From the NCBI GenBank assembly GCA_036365515.1, contig CM070874.1:24788209-24852208 (forward strand): a DNA stretch of 64,000 nucleotides, given 5' to 3'. Both the position numbers and the translations under genes were made by a program. Shown piece by piece: positions 47,761-56,991 of the stretch (positions are counted from its first letter, which is position 1; every line of letters begins with the position of its first letter). Source of the stretch: Torymus aiolomorphi. Its lineage: Eukaryota; Arthropoda; Insecta; Hymenoptera; Torymidae. Under the pieces are notes generated by a model that saw only the letters and a list, made by a program, of their open reading frames with translations, did no database searches and was not told the origin of the DNA.

Positions 47761-48034
47761 TTAAAGTTTGTTTTTGTTCGATTGATAACATGTCTCTTGT
47801 ATTAATTTTTTGATCGATCTCGTCAATAGTGACATCGAACTCATTGTCGACGAAAAAGAGTATTCTTTGATTTTACTTGCTGATCCGTCAAAGCATGTCG
47901 GATCCCTTTCTCGAAATGTTCTGCAAACCTTTCCAATATTTCCTCGTCGGAATATGATAATTCTAATTCTTTCGCGTATCCGAAAATCGTTGTCGCGTAA
48001 GTAACTCTATTCAATTTGCCCCCCGCGTAGAAGG
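47761..48034 (-). pseudogene. Gypsy gag C-terminal part
   Basis: The minus-strand frame reads FYAGGKLNRVTYATTIFGYAKEL and ILERFAEHFEKGIRHALTDQQV, the order seen at the end of the capsid domain of Gypsy gag. It directly adjoins the Polinton insertion point at 48035-48040. The rest of gag is at 58938-59766. A short stretch with frameshifts at 47761-47840 would have to hold any nucleocapsid and protease, but no zinc knuckle or DSG motif was seen. Confidence 0.7.
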
Positions 48035-48040
48035 TACCGA
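48035..48040. repeat. Polinton target-site duplication, left copy
   Basis: TACCGA, repeated exactly at 58932-58937. A 6 bp duplication is the hallmark of Polinton/Maverick integration. Confidence 0.97.
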
Positions 48041-48402
48041 AGTAGTTATTGTGGCACCATGGGGCAGACAAACAAACCCCCCCACCACCACACCCTGGTG
48101 GAGGGGGTATTATACATCCCCTCCCCCACCCACCAGTGTGTGGTGGTGGGGGTTTGTGTGTCTGCCCCATGGTGCCACAATATTCAAAATTCAAAATTAT
48201 GATTTAAACTTAACTCTATGATTTCAAAATTTAAAATTATGATTTAAACTTAACTCTATGATTTCAAAATTTAAAATTATGATTTAAACTTAACTCTATG
48301 ATTTCAAAATTTAAAATATAACTTGAACTTTTAAAATTTATATAATATTGAACTCTATGATTTAAAATTTAACTTTACAATTTAACTCTATAATATTAAA
48401 CT
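48041..48402. repeat. Polinton left terminal inverted repeat
   Basis: Pairs with about 58637-58931. The outer 140 bp is itself a hairpin: ttgtggcaccatggggcaga (48049) meets its inverse ending near 48180, and the arms continue as ccccaccacca. Three tandem 40 bp units (aaaattatgatttaaactta...) follow at 48193, 48233 and 48273. Confidence 0.92.
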
Positions 48403-48472
48403 CTATCTGTAAGAAACTAAGTGGTATTTTAGGATAGGAGTATGAAAGTAAGTAAACACAAGTTAGATACAT

Positions 48473-49267
48473 TTAAATCTTTTTATTCATTAAAAATATA
48501 ATATTTTCTAAATGTAATGATACAAGCTCATATATTAAAGACATAACGTCATGAATGGGTATTGATATCGGTATATCATTTTTTTTAATCATTATTTCAT
48601 CATAAACTTTAGCAGAATCAGGTATGCCGAATTTTTCCACATAAGTTAATAAATCATCCTTAGAAAAATGTGTATATTGTGATGATTGCGATTCTTGCAA
48701 TTTTTCTTTGAAATAATGACAAAGTGTATTAATAATATATTCTATGTTACATGTTACATCTAATAAAAATCTCACTCTCACACGTATACAATGTTTTAAT
48801 ATTTTTAATCTATCAAAAGAAACTTTTTTAAATACTAAACTACGCCGGTACTGTTTCTTTGGTGTTTGATCACCTGACGTCTGTGAATCTTCTTCTTCTA
48901 CAAGTTCAATTGCCTTGTCGCCATAACTCATAATAAGCCTTATCCTAAAACGGCTAAAGGGCATCTTTTTATCCAGCACATCACCATCTTCAGTTTCAAA
49001 GAACTTATTAATAACTGGAAAAATTTCTTCAAATAAACGCCAGTCAGACATAGTAAATGATATACCAACAAAGTCGTCACCACTAAGACGAATGATAGGT
49101 AGAAATTCACCACCAATTTCCTTATTTTCTAGGCCAACTGTAATGTTCTTAGTATAAGATTTGTTTAGTCCGTACACCATTGGCAACAGTTGATGACGAA
49201 AATGATATTTGGAAACACTTTCTTGACCTGCCATTGTCTTGTATTTACGCTTGCCTTGACCAGCCAT
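48473..49267 (-). CDS. Polinton uncharacterised protein, copy A
   Basis: 264 codons, open throughout. No known domain. Conserved-looking blocks are YGLNKSYTKNITVGLE, PIIRLSGDDFVGISFT and FRIRLIMSYGDKAIELVEEED in the N-terminal half, and EKLQESQSSQYTHFSKDDL with a hydrophobic YELVSLHLENI helix at the end. A homologue sharing all these blocks lies near the other end of the element (56992-57697). It is the last gene before the left terminal repeat. A role in DNA binding or replication is possible by position but is not shown. The start at 49267 is followed by a second in-frame Met at residue 12. Confidence 0.75.
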   Translation of the reverse strand: MAGQGKRKYKTMAGQESVSKYHFRHQLLPMVYGLNKSYTKNITVGLENKEIGGEFLPIIRLSGDDFVGISFTMSDWRLFEEIFPVINKFFETEDGDVLDKKMPFSRFRIRLIMSYGDKAIELVEEEDSQTSGDQTPKKQYRRSLVFKKVSFDRLKILKHCIRVRVRFLLDVTCNIEYIINTLCHYFKEKLQESQSSQYTHFSKDDLLTYVEKFGIPDSAKVYDEIMIKKNDIPISIPIHDVMSLIYELVSLHLENIIFLMNKKI

Positions 49268-49400
49268 TCTTGTGTATTATTTTCAGCAGGAGTGATCGTG
49301 TGAACTAATGAATAGGTTGTGGTAGACGCTCTTTTTTATACTATTCATTCGGATGGTGGAGGGGTTTTCTATTGGAAGGGTAGGATAGTAGCGGGATGTG

Positions 49401-49880
49401 TTAGTAGTGGAGGGGTTGATAATGGTAGTGGGAAAATGTGCCCCTATACAATTTTGAAACATAATTTCTAACAATTTGATCATTTTTGTGTAAGTTACAA
49501 GAAAAGTTTTCGAGAAAATGTCCAATTCCAAGGCCCACAGACATGTAATGTAAAAACATGAGACAAAAATAACCGCATGTATCTGAAGTTTCACTTTGTA
49601 GTTGTCGTGAATTCCATCGAAATTTTCTAACATTTCTCCGAATACGGTTTATATGATCGGGTATGTAAGGAGGTACACCAAAACAATCAAAGTACCAGGC
49701 ATCACCGTTTTTATTGACGTAAATTGCCACCCAATGCAAGCCAGGTTTATCGTGCCTTTGGGTGTTGAAAATAAAAGCTGTCGGTCTCGTCCAGACCATG
49801 GGAATTTGATCTGCCGCAAAGACCCCCACAGCGTGAGTAGAAATTCGAGATAAAATCCGTTGAATTTGTATATTGTTCAT
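49401..49880 (-). CDS. Adenain-like cysteine protease
   Basis: Starting at the Met at 49880 (MNNIQIQRIL) the protein has about 159 residues. It shows the adenoviral-protease order of catalytic residues: His in GLHWVAIYV (about residue 50), an acidic residue in WYFDCFG (about 64), and the nucleophilic Cys in SDTCGYFCLMFLHY (about 101). In adenoviruses and Polintons the enzyme cleaves core and minor capsid precursors during virion maturation. A further 20 codons upstream to 49940 are open but overlap the end of the neighbouring gene. No breaks were found. A product of the usual length and with all catalytic residues makes this one of the best-preserved genes of the element. Confidence 0.92.
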   Translation of the reverse strand: MNNIQIQRILSRISTHAVGVFAADQIPMVWTRPTAFIFNTQRHDKPGLHWVAIYVNKNGDAWYFDCFGVPPYIPDHINRIRRNVRKFRWNSRQLQSETSDTCGYFCLMFLHYMSVGLGIGHFLENFSCNLHKNDQIVRNYVSKLYRGTFSHYHYQPLHY

Positions 49881-49911
49881 CACAGAGGTTAATAGGTGGT
49901 TCAAAGATAAA

Positions 49912-50496
49912 CTATTCACCAACAGCTTCAGTTTTACCACGTGTTTTCAGCCACGTTTTTAACTTAGAGGCGTTATTCAAAGCACAACTAAACTTTGAAA
50001 AACCGTATTTTAAAGAATGTTGCATGCAGTAATTACCAGATGCTGCAAGTTTGTGAAATGGTGGACAATCTTCCTCAAACTCTAAATTTATAATGTGTCG
50101 TGTAGTGATTTTTCAATCTTCCTCAAACTCTAAATTTATAATGTGTCGTGTAGTGATTTTTCGTAAAATCGCCACTTTCATGCCACCACGAACATAAATA
50201 TTGTTTGCTCTCTTGCAAATTTCTTCTAGGTTTTTGAACAAGACTTTTTCGGAAACACCTTGATCAAGCCAGTCCAAGCCGTGATGGTTTCGTGATAACC
50301 AATCGTTTTCTTTTCTAGCCTCTTGACATAGTGCAGTTATTTGTCTATTCGGAGAAACAAACCAATGTCCTGTGAAATTTTGATTTAATGAAAGAACTGC
50401 CACTTCTTTTGGTACCGGACGGTTTCTATAATCTTTGACACACTGTATATCTACGACGATATCCATCTTCATAGTTTTGAACAAATTAACGTCCAA
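49912..50496 (-). pseudogene. Polinton uncharacterised protein with 48 bp duplication
   Basis: The frame begins MDVNLFKTMKMDIVVDIQCVKDYRNRPVPKEVAVLSL and carries DWLSRNHHGLDWLDQG and NNIYVRGGMK. This is an uncharacterised family often met in arthropod Polintons. The early D-I-Q and later Asp residues invite comparison with 3'-5' exonucleases, but that is speculation. A perfect 48 bp tandem duplication (50065-50112 and 50113-50160) adds 16 codons and creates a TGA at the junction, where the original frame would have a Cys codon. After it the frame continues to a Cys/His-containing tail (CPPFHKLAASGNYCMQH) and ends at 49912. Confidence 0.75.
50065..50160. repeat. Perfect 48 bp tandem duplication
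   Basis: Two identical copies starting caatcttcctcaaactctaa and ending tagtgattttt, directly adjacent. The identity of the copies implies a recent event within the gene at 49912-50496. Confidence 0.97.
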
Positions 50497-50572
50497 TCAA
50501 CGACTGATATATCAGAAGCATTTCCAAACCATTAACCTTTACCCCCCACTACTACTACTTTCCCCCATCATC

Positions 50573-51891
50573 TCACCTACTATAGTCCACGAGAACTTGA
50601 CGTGACGAATCAATCTCAAGTATATTTTCATATTCAGCATAAATTATACAATTTACTGTACTGCTTAACGGATCATCAAAACGAACATCAATTCTCACAC
50701 TACCATGTTTTACTAGATTCCAATGTGTGTCTTGATTTGCTGATAAATCAGGTGTTAAATCGAAAGCGAAAAGGCAATATCCATTGGCATAAGCTTTGCG
50801 TGAAATAGAATTACCCTCATTTAAATAATGTATACCTGTACCAGAAAATAAAGTATGATATGCATCAACATACATATTATTCGTTTTAAAATCAGGTTGT
50901 AATGGTTTAGACGGTACTTGTACACCATCAATGTAGAGACACAAATAATTTATATTGAAATTTTTAAAATTAAATGGATTGAGACCCTTATCACCGTTAA
51001 AAGCTTTATTTTCTACAAAACCAACAATAATTCTTTTTTGTAATTGACCTAAAATGACATTATCCAATGTTTCTCCATGAATACCACTATGCATTGTAAT
51101 AGCTTTTACTTCTACACGTGTGAGGGGATATTTAGCTGTTGTTTTCGAAACTGCTTTTTCGTGAGCCAATATAATACTTGGACTAAGTCTGACATGACGT
51201 ACAAAGAGAGCAGCTTCGGTGATTCGAGCGGTGTAGAGTCCTGTCGGGTCCATAAGACAAAAACTATCTCGTGATCGTACGAGCCGCACACGTACTTCGA
51301 CACCATTAATTAATAATTTGTCTTGATTGAAAACATCACAATGTAAATACCCAATCATATCTATGTTTTTCTCATCGCCCATAAGGATTCGCGGTTTGTA
51401 AGACCCTCGTTTTCGTCATCTGTAGCATCCATTTTTCCAGGAGTGTCGGTGTACCATAGTGCACTGGTGAGATGAGATTTTTTAGCTGCAGACCCATAGT
51501 TTAATAAAGTTTCAATGTATGATCGATAAGCGTAGGCGTTATTGGGCGGGGAAACAGGTTTTTGATTAAAAAACACATCAACTTGATTAAATATCGAGTG
51601 CATAAAATTATTTACAGGACCAACATTTTTCAAGGTATTTTTATCTATGGTTTCAGGAGGTGTTACTGTTTGTGCGATAGTTACACGAACACTAAGCAGA
51701 GTATGTGCAAGGTCGATATATTCACTAGTTCCCGGTATAGAAAACTCTATTGGCGACCCTTCAGTTAGCGAAGATATTGACTTATATTGAACATAATTTG
51801 AATTTTCAATCGTTGTTTGAGTAGGAGGTACACTAAATAAATTCACTTCAGATTTAAGACATGCACACAAACCACTATGCAGAAAAGCCAT
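50573..51891 (-). pseudogene. Polinton major capsid protein (double jelly-roll)
   Basis: The N-terminal half (51891-51361) contains SPIEFSIPGTSEYIDLAHTLL, PVNNFMHSIFNQVDVFFNQK and AYAYRSYIETLLNYG, the strand pattern and wording of Polinton double jelly-roll capsid proteins. The C-terminal half (51382-50573) contains GYLHCDVFNQDKLLINGVEV, FVENKAFNGDKGLNPFNF and an ending YAEYENILEIDSSRQVLVDY. The halves overlap by 22 bp in frames that differ by -1, so one frameshift near 51361-51382 breaks an otherwise complete protein of about 440 residues. The start ATG overlaps the stop of the upstream pVI-like gene by one base (TAATG). This protein would form the capsid shell. Confidence 0.92.
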
Positions 51892-52409
51892 TATTCTTCA
51901 AAAATATCTCGTGCAGTACGTTTTTCTTTCAAAGTTTTCCTTTTATTTTTACAGTGTTTTTTTTTAATACCAAATTTTTTATTTGGTTTAACTTTGGAAC
52001 GTTTTCTACTTTTGATGTTAACGGCATCAGAGTTCTTAGTCAACTGTTGTTTCTGGGCCCGACGCTTAGTTTTATATCCTGAGCCACTTATCAGATTATC
52101 CAATTTTTCTTCGGCTTTTCTTTTGAGATTCTTTCCTGATTCTCAAATATTATTGCGAAAAGATTCTTTAAAAGGTTTTTCATGTGTAATGTCATCTAAA
52201 ATATTTACACCTGCTCGTAAAGCCTCTTTACCAACAGCTTTTCCTACAGCCTTGCCACCATTTTTTACAAACGGTAAAACACTACGATAGACACCTTTTA
52301 AAAAGCTTCCAACACCTTTTCCTTTTTGCATAGATGTATCTATTGTAATATAATTATTGAATGGATCGTGGGCACTTTGGTTATCATAAATTGTTTCAAA
52401 ATAACCCAT
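51891..52409 (-). pseudogene. pVI-like minor capsid/core protein
   Basis: The first part (52409-52143) carries KGKGVGSFLKGVYRSVLPFV and KAVGKEALRAGVNILDDITH, an amphipathic Gly/Ala/Lys-rich region as in adenovirus pVI-like and core proteins of Polintons. The frame then meets one TGA (52145-52143) and continues in the same frame with ESGKNLKRKAEEKLDNLI, SGSGYKTKRRAQ and a very basic tail ending RTARDIFEE at 51891. The GKG and GSGYK sites could be protease-processing sites. Apart from the single TGA the gene is complete and of the usual length (about 170 residues). It begins one base after the penton stop codon. Confidence 0.85.
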
Positions 52410-52410
52410 C

Positions 52411-53217
52411 TTATGCTGTTCTCTTAAAATGAAGTGTTACTGTCAACGTACCGTAATCGAATGCTATAGGGTTTCCATCTTGGTCCTTTATATCTATTGT
52501 GATCGATTGAAATGACGTAGATAACAATGGAATATACATTGGCGTGATAAAGTTTTTAATCTCAATGCTACCATATTTATACTCGTTCATATTAAGAGGA
52601 ACTATGCGTAAAAGAGGTGTGTGCACATCACCTGTAATGTAAGGTTCACAAATATCACTATACACTCTTATTATTGATGGTAAACCGCTAATAAGATCGG
52701 CAGGTCTTTGACCGGTAACTGTATCTCTAATTTTTTCAAGATTATGATTTTCAAAGCCAATAATTCTCAAGAGTTTTTCAGACAAAATTAAACTATGAAA
52801 ACTCGTGTCACAAGTATCCTGGCAAGTTCGTTCAATTTTTATAAACCCTCCACGTTGTGCTTTGAATTGTAAGTGAGTTTTTATGTTAGGTAAATTATTT
52901 ATTTCTTGTAAAAGATTTTCCATATCTGTGTAAATTCCTGAAGATAAGTGTGCAATAACATCATTTTCTATTGATTCGTGTCTCAAATCATTTGGTGAAA
53001 ACGACTCAGTTGTTTTTACACAGACCATACCTTCATAGTTATCGAGCGAAATATGTTGAAATGTGTGGGGTATCTGAATCTCACATAGAGCTACAGACCA
53101 CTCACCATGTAAATAAATATTTTGAGGTAGCTGTGTGGTAAAATGTGTTGTTTTATTTTCAGGGAACACATACATGCTGTTGTTACTAGATAATACTATG
53201 TAAAATTGTTCTCTCAT
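52411..53217 (-). CDS. Polinton penton (minor capsid) protein
   Basis: 268 codons, intact. The N-terminus reads FYIVLSSNNSMYVFPENKTTHFTTQLP, then LHGEWSVALCEIQIPHTF, the opening of the Polinton penton-type protein. Later blocks are RGGFIKIERTCQDT, IIGFENHN and the closing beta-rich DYGTLTVTLHFKR. In the virion this single jelly-roll protein would occupy the five-fold vertices. The start codon overlaps the integrase stop by one base (TAATG), and its order between integrase and the pVI-like gene agrees with other elements of the family. The assignment as penton rather than another minor capsid protein rests on family knowledge. Confidence 0.82.
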   Translation of the reverse strand: MREQFYIVLSSNNSMYVFPENKTTHFTTQLPQNIYLHGEWSVALCEIQIPHTFQHISLDNYEGMVCVKTTESFSPNDLRHESIENDVIAHLSSGIYTDMENLLQEINNLPNIKTHLQFKAQRGGFIKIERTCQDTCDTSFHSLILSEKLLRIIGFENHNLEKIRDTVTGQRPADLISGLPSIIRVYSDICEPYITGDVHTPLLRIVPLNMNEYKYGSIEIKNFITPMYIPLLSTSFQSITIDIKDQDGNPIAFDYGTLTVTLHFKRTA

Positions 53218-54296
53218 TATATCTTTTTTAAATTGTTTGCTGAAATCCAGGAATTACATTTATCGGGATAACCTTTCCAAGTTACAAAATATTTTTTGTT
53301 TTTCCCTTTACCTTTAGTTTTAAGAATCTTATCTATTTGAAATGATTCTGTATTCAAATCTTTTTGTACTCTAGAAAGTTCTTCTTCGTAGAAAAAACCT
53401 TCGATTGGTTCACCGTCAAGATCTTCCGAAGTATAAACAGGCGGTTGGCGTTTAGTAGATATACGTATAATTCGGAATAATTCCAAAGTCCATCCGCTTT
53501 CGTATGCTTTCTTGAACACTAGTTTGGCGCGAATGACACGTACTAAGTCACCCACCTTATATTTAGGGTATCGAATACGGGTCGTGTTGTATCGTTGGGC
53601 TAGGTTTTGGTATGCTTTTACGGCATTGTACAAATTAACTTTAGCAGGAGTCATTTTAGTACCAGAATGCCAAGAATTATTGTAAGCATCAACAATTTTT
53701 TGTAAAATATCAATATATCTGTACGTATTTGTATGAGTAAAATATCGCCATAATCGACCCTTCAATGTTCTGTTAAACCTTTCAACCACAGCTGGTTTAA
53801 TATCAGGATTTCTAACTACACGATAGTTTATACTGTTCTTTTTCAAAACTTGTTGCATCTCTTTGCCGAGAAATTCTTTATCTTTATCAGTTTGAAAGAG
53901 CATGGGGTGTTGTCCTTTACAACGTGTTAAAATACGTTCAAATGCTGTAGCGACACTTTTCGATGTTTTGTTACGAATAGATTCAACCCATGCAAATTTT
54001 GATAAAACGTCTATAACCACAAGTAGATATGTGTTGTCATTGTTATAGGTTTTTAATGATCGTAAATCAGCGAGATCTCCTTCCGACACATCAAAAGGGT
54101 TAAGAACGTCATAAGACCTATGCGGAAAATGACGGCGCACAGGTTTATGTAGACTATAAGCATTCTGACTTTCAAGCCATTTGATAATTTTTTTGCGATC
54201 GTGTTTTTTACCAATTGTTTTTAAAAGGTTGTACGCACCAGCATAGGCTGGTGATTTCGGTGGTCGATAGAAAAAATTATTTAACGTTTTTTCCAT
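53217..54296 (-). CDS. Polinton retroviral-type integrase with chromodomain
   Basis: 359 codons, intact. The rve catalytic core has Asp in SEGDLADLR (about residue 75), Asp in FQTDKDKEFLG (about 138) and Glu in PAVVERFNRTLKG (about 172), giving a complete DDE triad. The region KMTPAKVNLYNAV and the KVGDLVRVIRAK SH3-like stretch follow. The C-terminus (about 310-359) is a chromodomain with the aromatic pattern YFVTWKGYPDKCNSWI. The enzyme joins element ends to a 6 bp staggered target, matching the TACCGA duplication. An N-terminal HHCC zinc region is only partly visible. The start overlaps the end of the PLA2-domain gene by 20 bp. Confidence 0.95.
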   Translation of the reverse strand: MEKTLNNFFYRPPKSPAYAGAYNLLKTIGKKHDRKKIIKWLESQNAYSLHKPVRRHFPHRSYDVLNPFDVSEGDLADLRSLKTYNNDNTYLLVVIDVLSKFAWVESIRNKTSKSVATAFERILTRCKGQHPMLFQTDKDKEFLGKEMQQVLKKNSINYRVVRNPDIKPAVVERFNRTLKGRLWRYFTHTNTYRYIDILQKIVDAYNNSWHSGTKMTPAKVNLYNAVKAYQNLAQRYNTTRIRYPKYKVGDLVRVIRAKLVFKKAYESGWTLELFRIIRISTKRQPPVYTSEDLDGEPIEGFFYEEELSRVQKDLNTESFQIDKILKTKGKGKNKKYFVTWKGYPDKCNSWISANNLKKI

Positions 54297-54729
54297 TTAT
54301 CTTATTCTTAAACTTTTTTAGTTTCTTTTTTACGTTTCTTTTAATTATTTTTTTAATGTACAAAGAAAACTTGTCAAAAGTTATTTTACTTATCATACAA
54401 CAAGTTGTGACTAAAGCCACAACTCTCTCGTTAGTTGTAGCTGTTTCAGACAATAAACGTGCAAAGGCACGTTTAGCCAGCAAACAATCAGCTTTGCTAC
54501 GATCACTACTGTTTACACATGCTATATCATGTTTACGACAATAATCGTCAAGTGGGTTGATACCTTTCTCACCTTTCTCTAACCTCTCGTTTAGACGTGT
54601 ACCAGGTCCACAAAAATGGTATCCTGGAGCATGTATTTCAAAAGGTAAAGAATTGATTAAATTATCTACAAGACTTAATTCTGGGTGTGTGATCAAATCT
54701 TCTTCAATGTTTACTCTAGGCGATCCCAT
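54277..54729 (-). CDS. PLA2-domain (parvovirus VP1-like) protein
   Basis: 150 codons, intact. Residues about 35-75 hold the calcium-loop-like YHFCGPGTRL and the catalytic His-Asp in DDYCRKHDIAC, the signature of the phospholipase A2 domain shared by parvovirus VP1 and Polinton proteins. Such domains can break endosomal membranes during entry. The C-terminal part has a short hydrophobic segment (VVALVTTCCMISKI) followed by a very basic tail. It lies directly upstream of integrase and overlaps it. Catalytic activity is not certain from sequence alone. Confidence 0.88.
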   Translation of the reverse strand: MGSPRVNIEEDLITHPELSLVDNLINSLPFEIHAPGYHFCGPGTRLNERLEKGEKGINPLDDYCRKHDIACVNSSDRSKADCLLAKRAFARLLSETATTNERVVALVTTCCMISKITFDKFSLYIKKIIKRNVKKKLKKFKNKINGKNVK

Positions 54730-54786
54730 GGAAGAATACGAACTTTTGTAACGTGTCTAGGTGTTTCTTGGGGTGTAATCTTTTTT

Positions 54787-55509
54787 TCACTTTCTTGGTG
54801 TTGCTCTATTGGCTGGTTTTTCATTTGTTTCTTCACTATTAGATTGTTGAGTTTCTTTGTCGTCGTTGTCACTATCAGGTTGTGGTGAAGAAACAAGTTC
54901 CGAAATTTTATTGTTACCAATAAATTCTCGTGGTATATTTGCTCTGCGAAGCGCTTCGGTAAACTGCCTATAACCACTTGACAACGGCTGTTTTCTATTT
55001 CTCAGAGCATCGTTAATCAAATCTACTATATTTCCACCTTTGACGACACTGCCATCTATGGTAATCTTACCAAGATCATCCCATGTGACATCACCAGAAG
55101 CAGACAATCGCAGTAATAACTGTTTTGCTTCAAATCGAAGCATTGATGGTACACTGTTTATTATGTTATCATCTACTTTTCTGCTATCTTCATTGGTATC
55201 TTCATTATTATTTACTCTGCTTACTTTATCGATATCTCCAGGGGTGGTTACGTCGCTCACGTGAAACTTTTTTGCACCATCATTTCATTTATAATACATA
55301 AAACGGTCTAATGCTTGTTGGTACATCGCATATTTTTCACAATCATCTTGAATTGATGTCGAATTTATAATTTCGCGCATTTCTTTGTCTAGTCGCGACG
55401 AAGGTGTACCCGGTGTTTGCATAGTAACCAATTTTTCACCTGAAAAACGATGGTGTAAATTGTTTATACTTTCTTCAGGGATCAAAATCATTTTTCTTGC
55501 ATGCTCCAT
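54787..55509 (-). pseudogene. Polinton uncharacterised protein with in-frame TGA
   Basis: The first part (55509-55285) reads MEHARKMILIPEESINNLHHRF, TPGTPSSRLDKEMREIINS and CEKYAMYQQALDRFMYYK, then a single TGA. The frame continues without shift through NSVPSMLRFEAKQLLLRL, WDDLGKITIDGSVVKGGNIVDLINDALRNRK and ALRRANIPREFIGN, ending at 54787. The joined order is that of an uncharacterised protein common in insect Polintons, in which the two parts are one protein of about 240 residues. Function unknown. The acidic, Ser/Asn-rich tail looks disordered. The separate frame at 54977-54711 is a shadow. Confidence 0.75.
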
Positions 55510-55804
55510 AGTTTTATCACAGGTACCAAGATGAGTGGTAAATAAGTCTGGTATTTGATAATCAACTTTTTTTTATTTTTCAAACTTTGCGAAGAATCAG
55601 TTAATTTTCTTAAGAATAAAACGTACTTTTTCAATTTATTTTTATAGTTTTTGTTCAAAGGCACGTTACCACATAAAATATTTAAACCACATTCTTCTAT
55701 CTGCTTCGCGTAATAAAACACGTCGTTGACTTTTATCGAAATGAAGCAGAGATTTTAAAGTATTTAAATTTTTTTGTCCAAGACGCTTGCGTCTACTCGA
55801 ACCC
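55488..55804 (-). pseudogene. Small basic Polinton protein, frameshifted
   Basis: The N-terminal frame from ATG at 55804 gives a basic start (MGSSRRKRLGQKNLNTLKSLLHF) and then shifts at about 55725 into the frame reading GNVPLNKNYKNKLKKYVLFLRKL and LPLILVPVIKL, ending at 55488. The order 'basic head, NVPL, KLKKY, hydrophobic tail' belongs to a small protein conserved among Polintons and sometimes compared with adenovirus core peptides. The role is uncertain. It lies right downstream of the ATPase and overlaps the next gene by about 20 bp. Confidence 0.65.
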
Positions 55805-55805
55805 A

Positions 55806-56631
55806 TTACAATCGTATGACTGGTATATTATTCCCAAGTTCGCTACCTTTTATAGATTTCTTGGGAACATAAACATAGTGATATTTATCAAACGGAAATA
55901 TATTACTACGAAAACGACAATTATCAGGTGTATCTTGGCGTAAGTCAAGTAATAAATAGGAGTGTGCTTGTTTAGTTGCATCAAGATAAGTCTCTTGTAG
56001 AAATTGTGGATTTTCAGGACACACTTGGCGAGCTAGATACTGTATCTGAGAGTTATCTCTAGGTTTTTTGGAAATAACTATATAATTAGAATTTAACGAG
56101 ATTTCACGCGAGCCCTTATGGAAAAGGTTTTGTGTGATGAATATTACGCTTAAATTATTATGATGACTACCCTTGGTAAAAAGATTGGCAATAACGCCAC
56201 CACCACCACCACCACCCGAAGACTCCCTCATCAAGTCGTCTATAATTATCAATTTTGGTCTAGGATCGTCGACAAAGTCTGAATTTTTTGGTAAGCCCTC
56301 GTGAAATTCGACATCATCACTCAGTTCTTTATACGTTGATTGCCATTCGGAATAGTAAACTATTATTCGGTCAAAGTGTACGTTTCTCATACTATCTATG
56401 TTTTAAAAAGTTTTTAACAAACACGGTTTTCCGACATGATGTGGGACCAGAAACCATAGATGTCCAAGGATGTTTCCACCGTGGATCCATGACAAAAACT
56501 GTTTCGTTAAAGGAGATAATATTTTTTATAAGTCTCGAGGTTTGTGGCGGCGGTGGCGGCGGCGCGCGCGTGTCACAAGCTTTTGAGAAATCAGATTGCT
56601 GATGAACCGACAAGCTAATTTGAAGTGACAA
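55806..56631 (-). pseudogene. Genome-packaging ATPase (FtsK/HerA, A32-like)
   Basis: The 5' frame (56631-56392) contains WTSMVSGPTSCRKTVFVKNFL, a Walker A loop in which the Gly before Lys-Thr is replaced by Arg. A TAG stop and a one-base shift follow at 56394-56391. The second frame (56390-55806) contains DRIIVYYSEWQ, the Walker B KLIIIDDLM, a Gly-rich loop, and SVIFITQNLFHKG with the conserved Gln-Asn. This is the order of Polinton packaging ATPases, which pump DNA into capsids. The Arg substitution and the frameshift both argue that it is dead. A His-codon repeat encodes the run of Gly in the loop and may have expanded. Confidence 0.9.
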
Positions 56632-56991
56632 GCTAATTTGAAGTGGTAAGCGAATTTGAAGTGATAAAGTAATGGAAGTAACAAGCTAGTTTGTAGCTAC
56701 AAAACTTGTGATAAATGTGCTCAACGAGTATCAAAAAGCTTAATGTGAATCAATAAGCCTAATGTGAATCGAAAAGCTTGATGTGTTATATCAAACTATT
56801 TAATGTACCTCTTGAACCTTTCGCCACTGCCGCTACCACTTTCGACAGATTTATTTATGCTAACTTTATTACTTTAAAATAGAGATAATTAAGAAACAAA
56901 CAGATTTTTAATTGAAATATAATTAATTTATTACGGTCATATACCTAACGTGTCAAAGGTAAGGAAAAACAAGATTGATATTTTAATACAT
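56632..56991. other. Spacer with short tandem repeats
   Basis: Upstream of the ATPase the sequence repeats acaagctaatttgaagtg three to four times (56608-56665), then gaatcaataagcctaatgtg-like words near 56740. It may be a promoter region for the leftward gene cluster; no TATA box was fixed. Confidence 0.5.

Noticed and set aside
51361..51382. Programmed -1 frameshift in the capsid gene
   Set aside because: No in-frame slippery heptamer or downstream structure was seen; other genes of the element also carry random damage.
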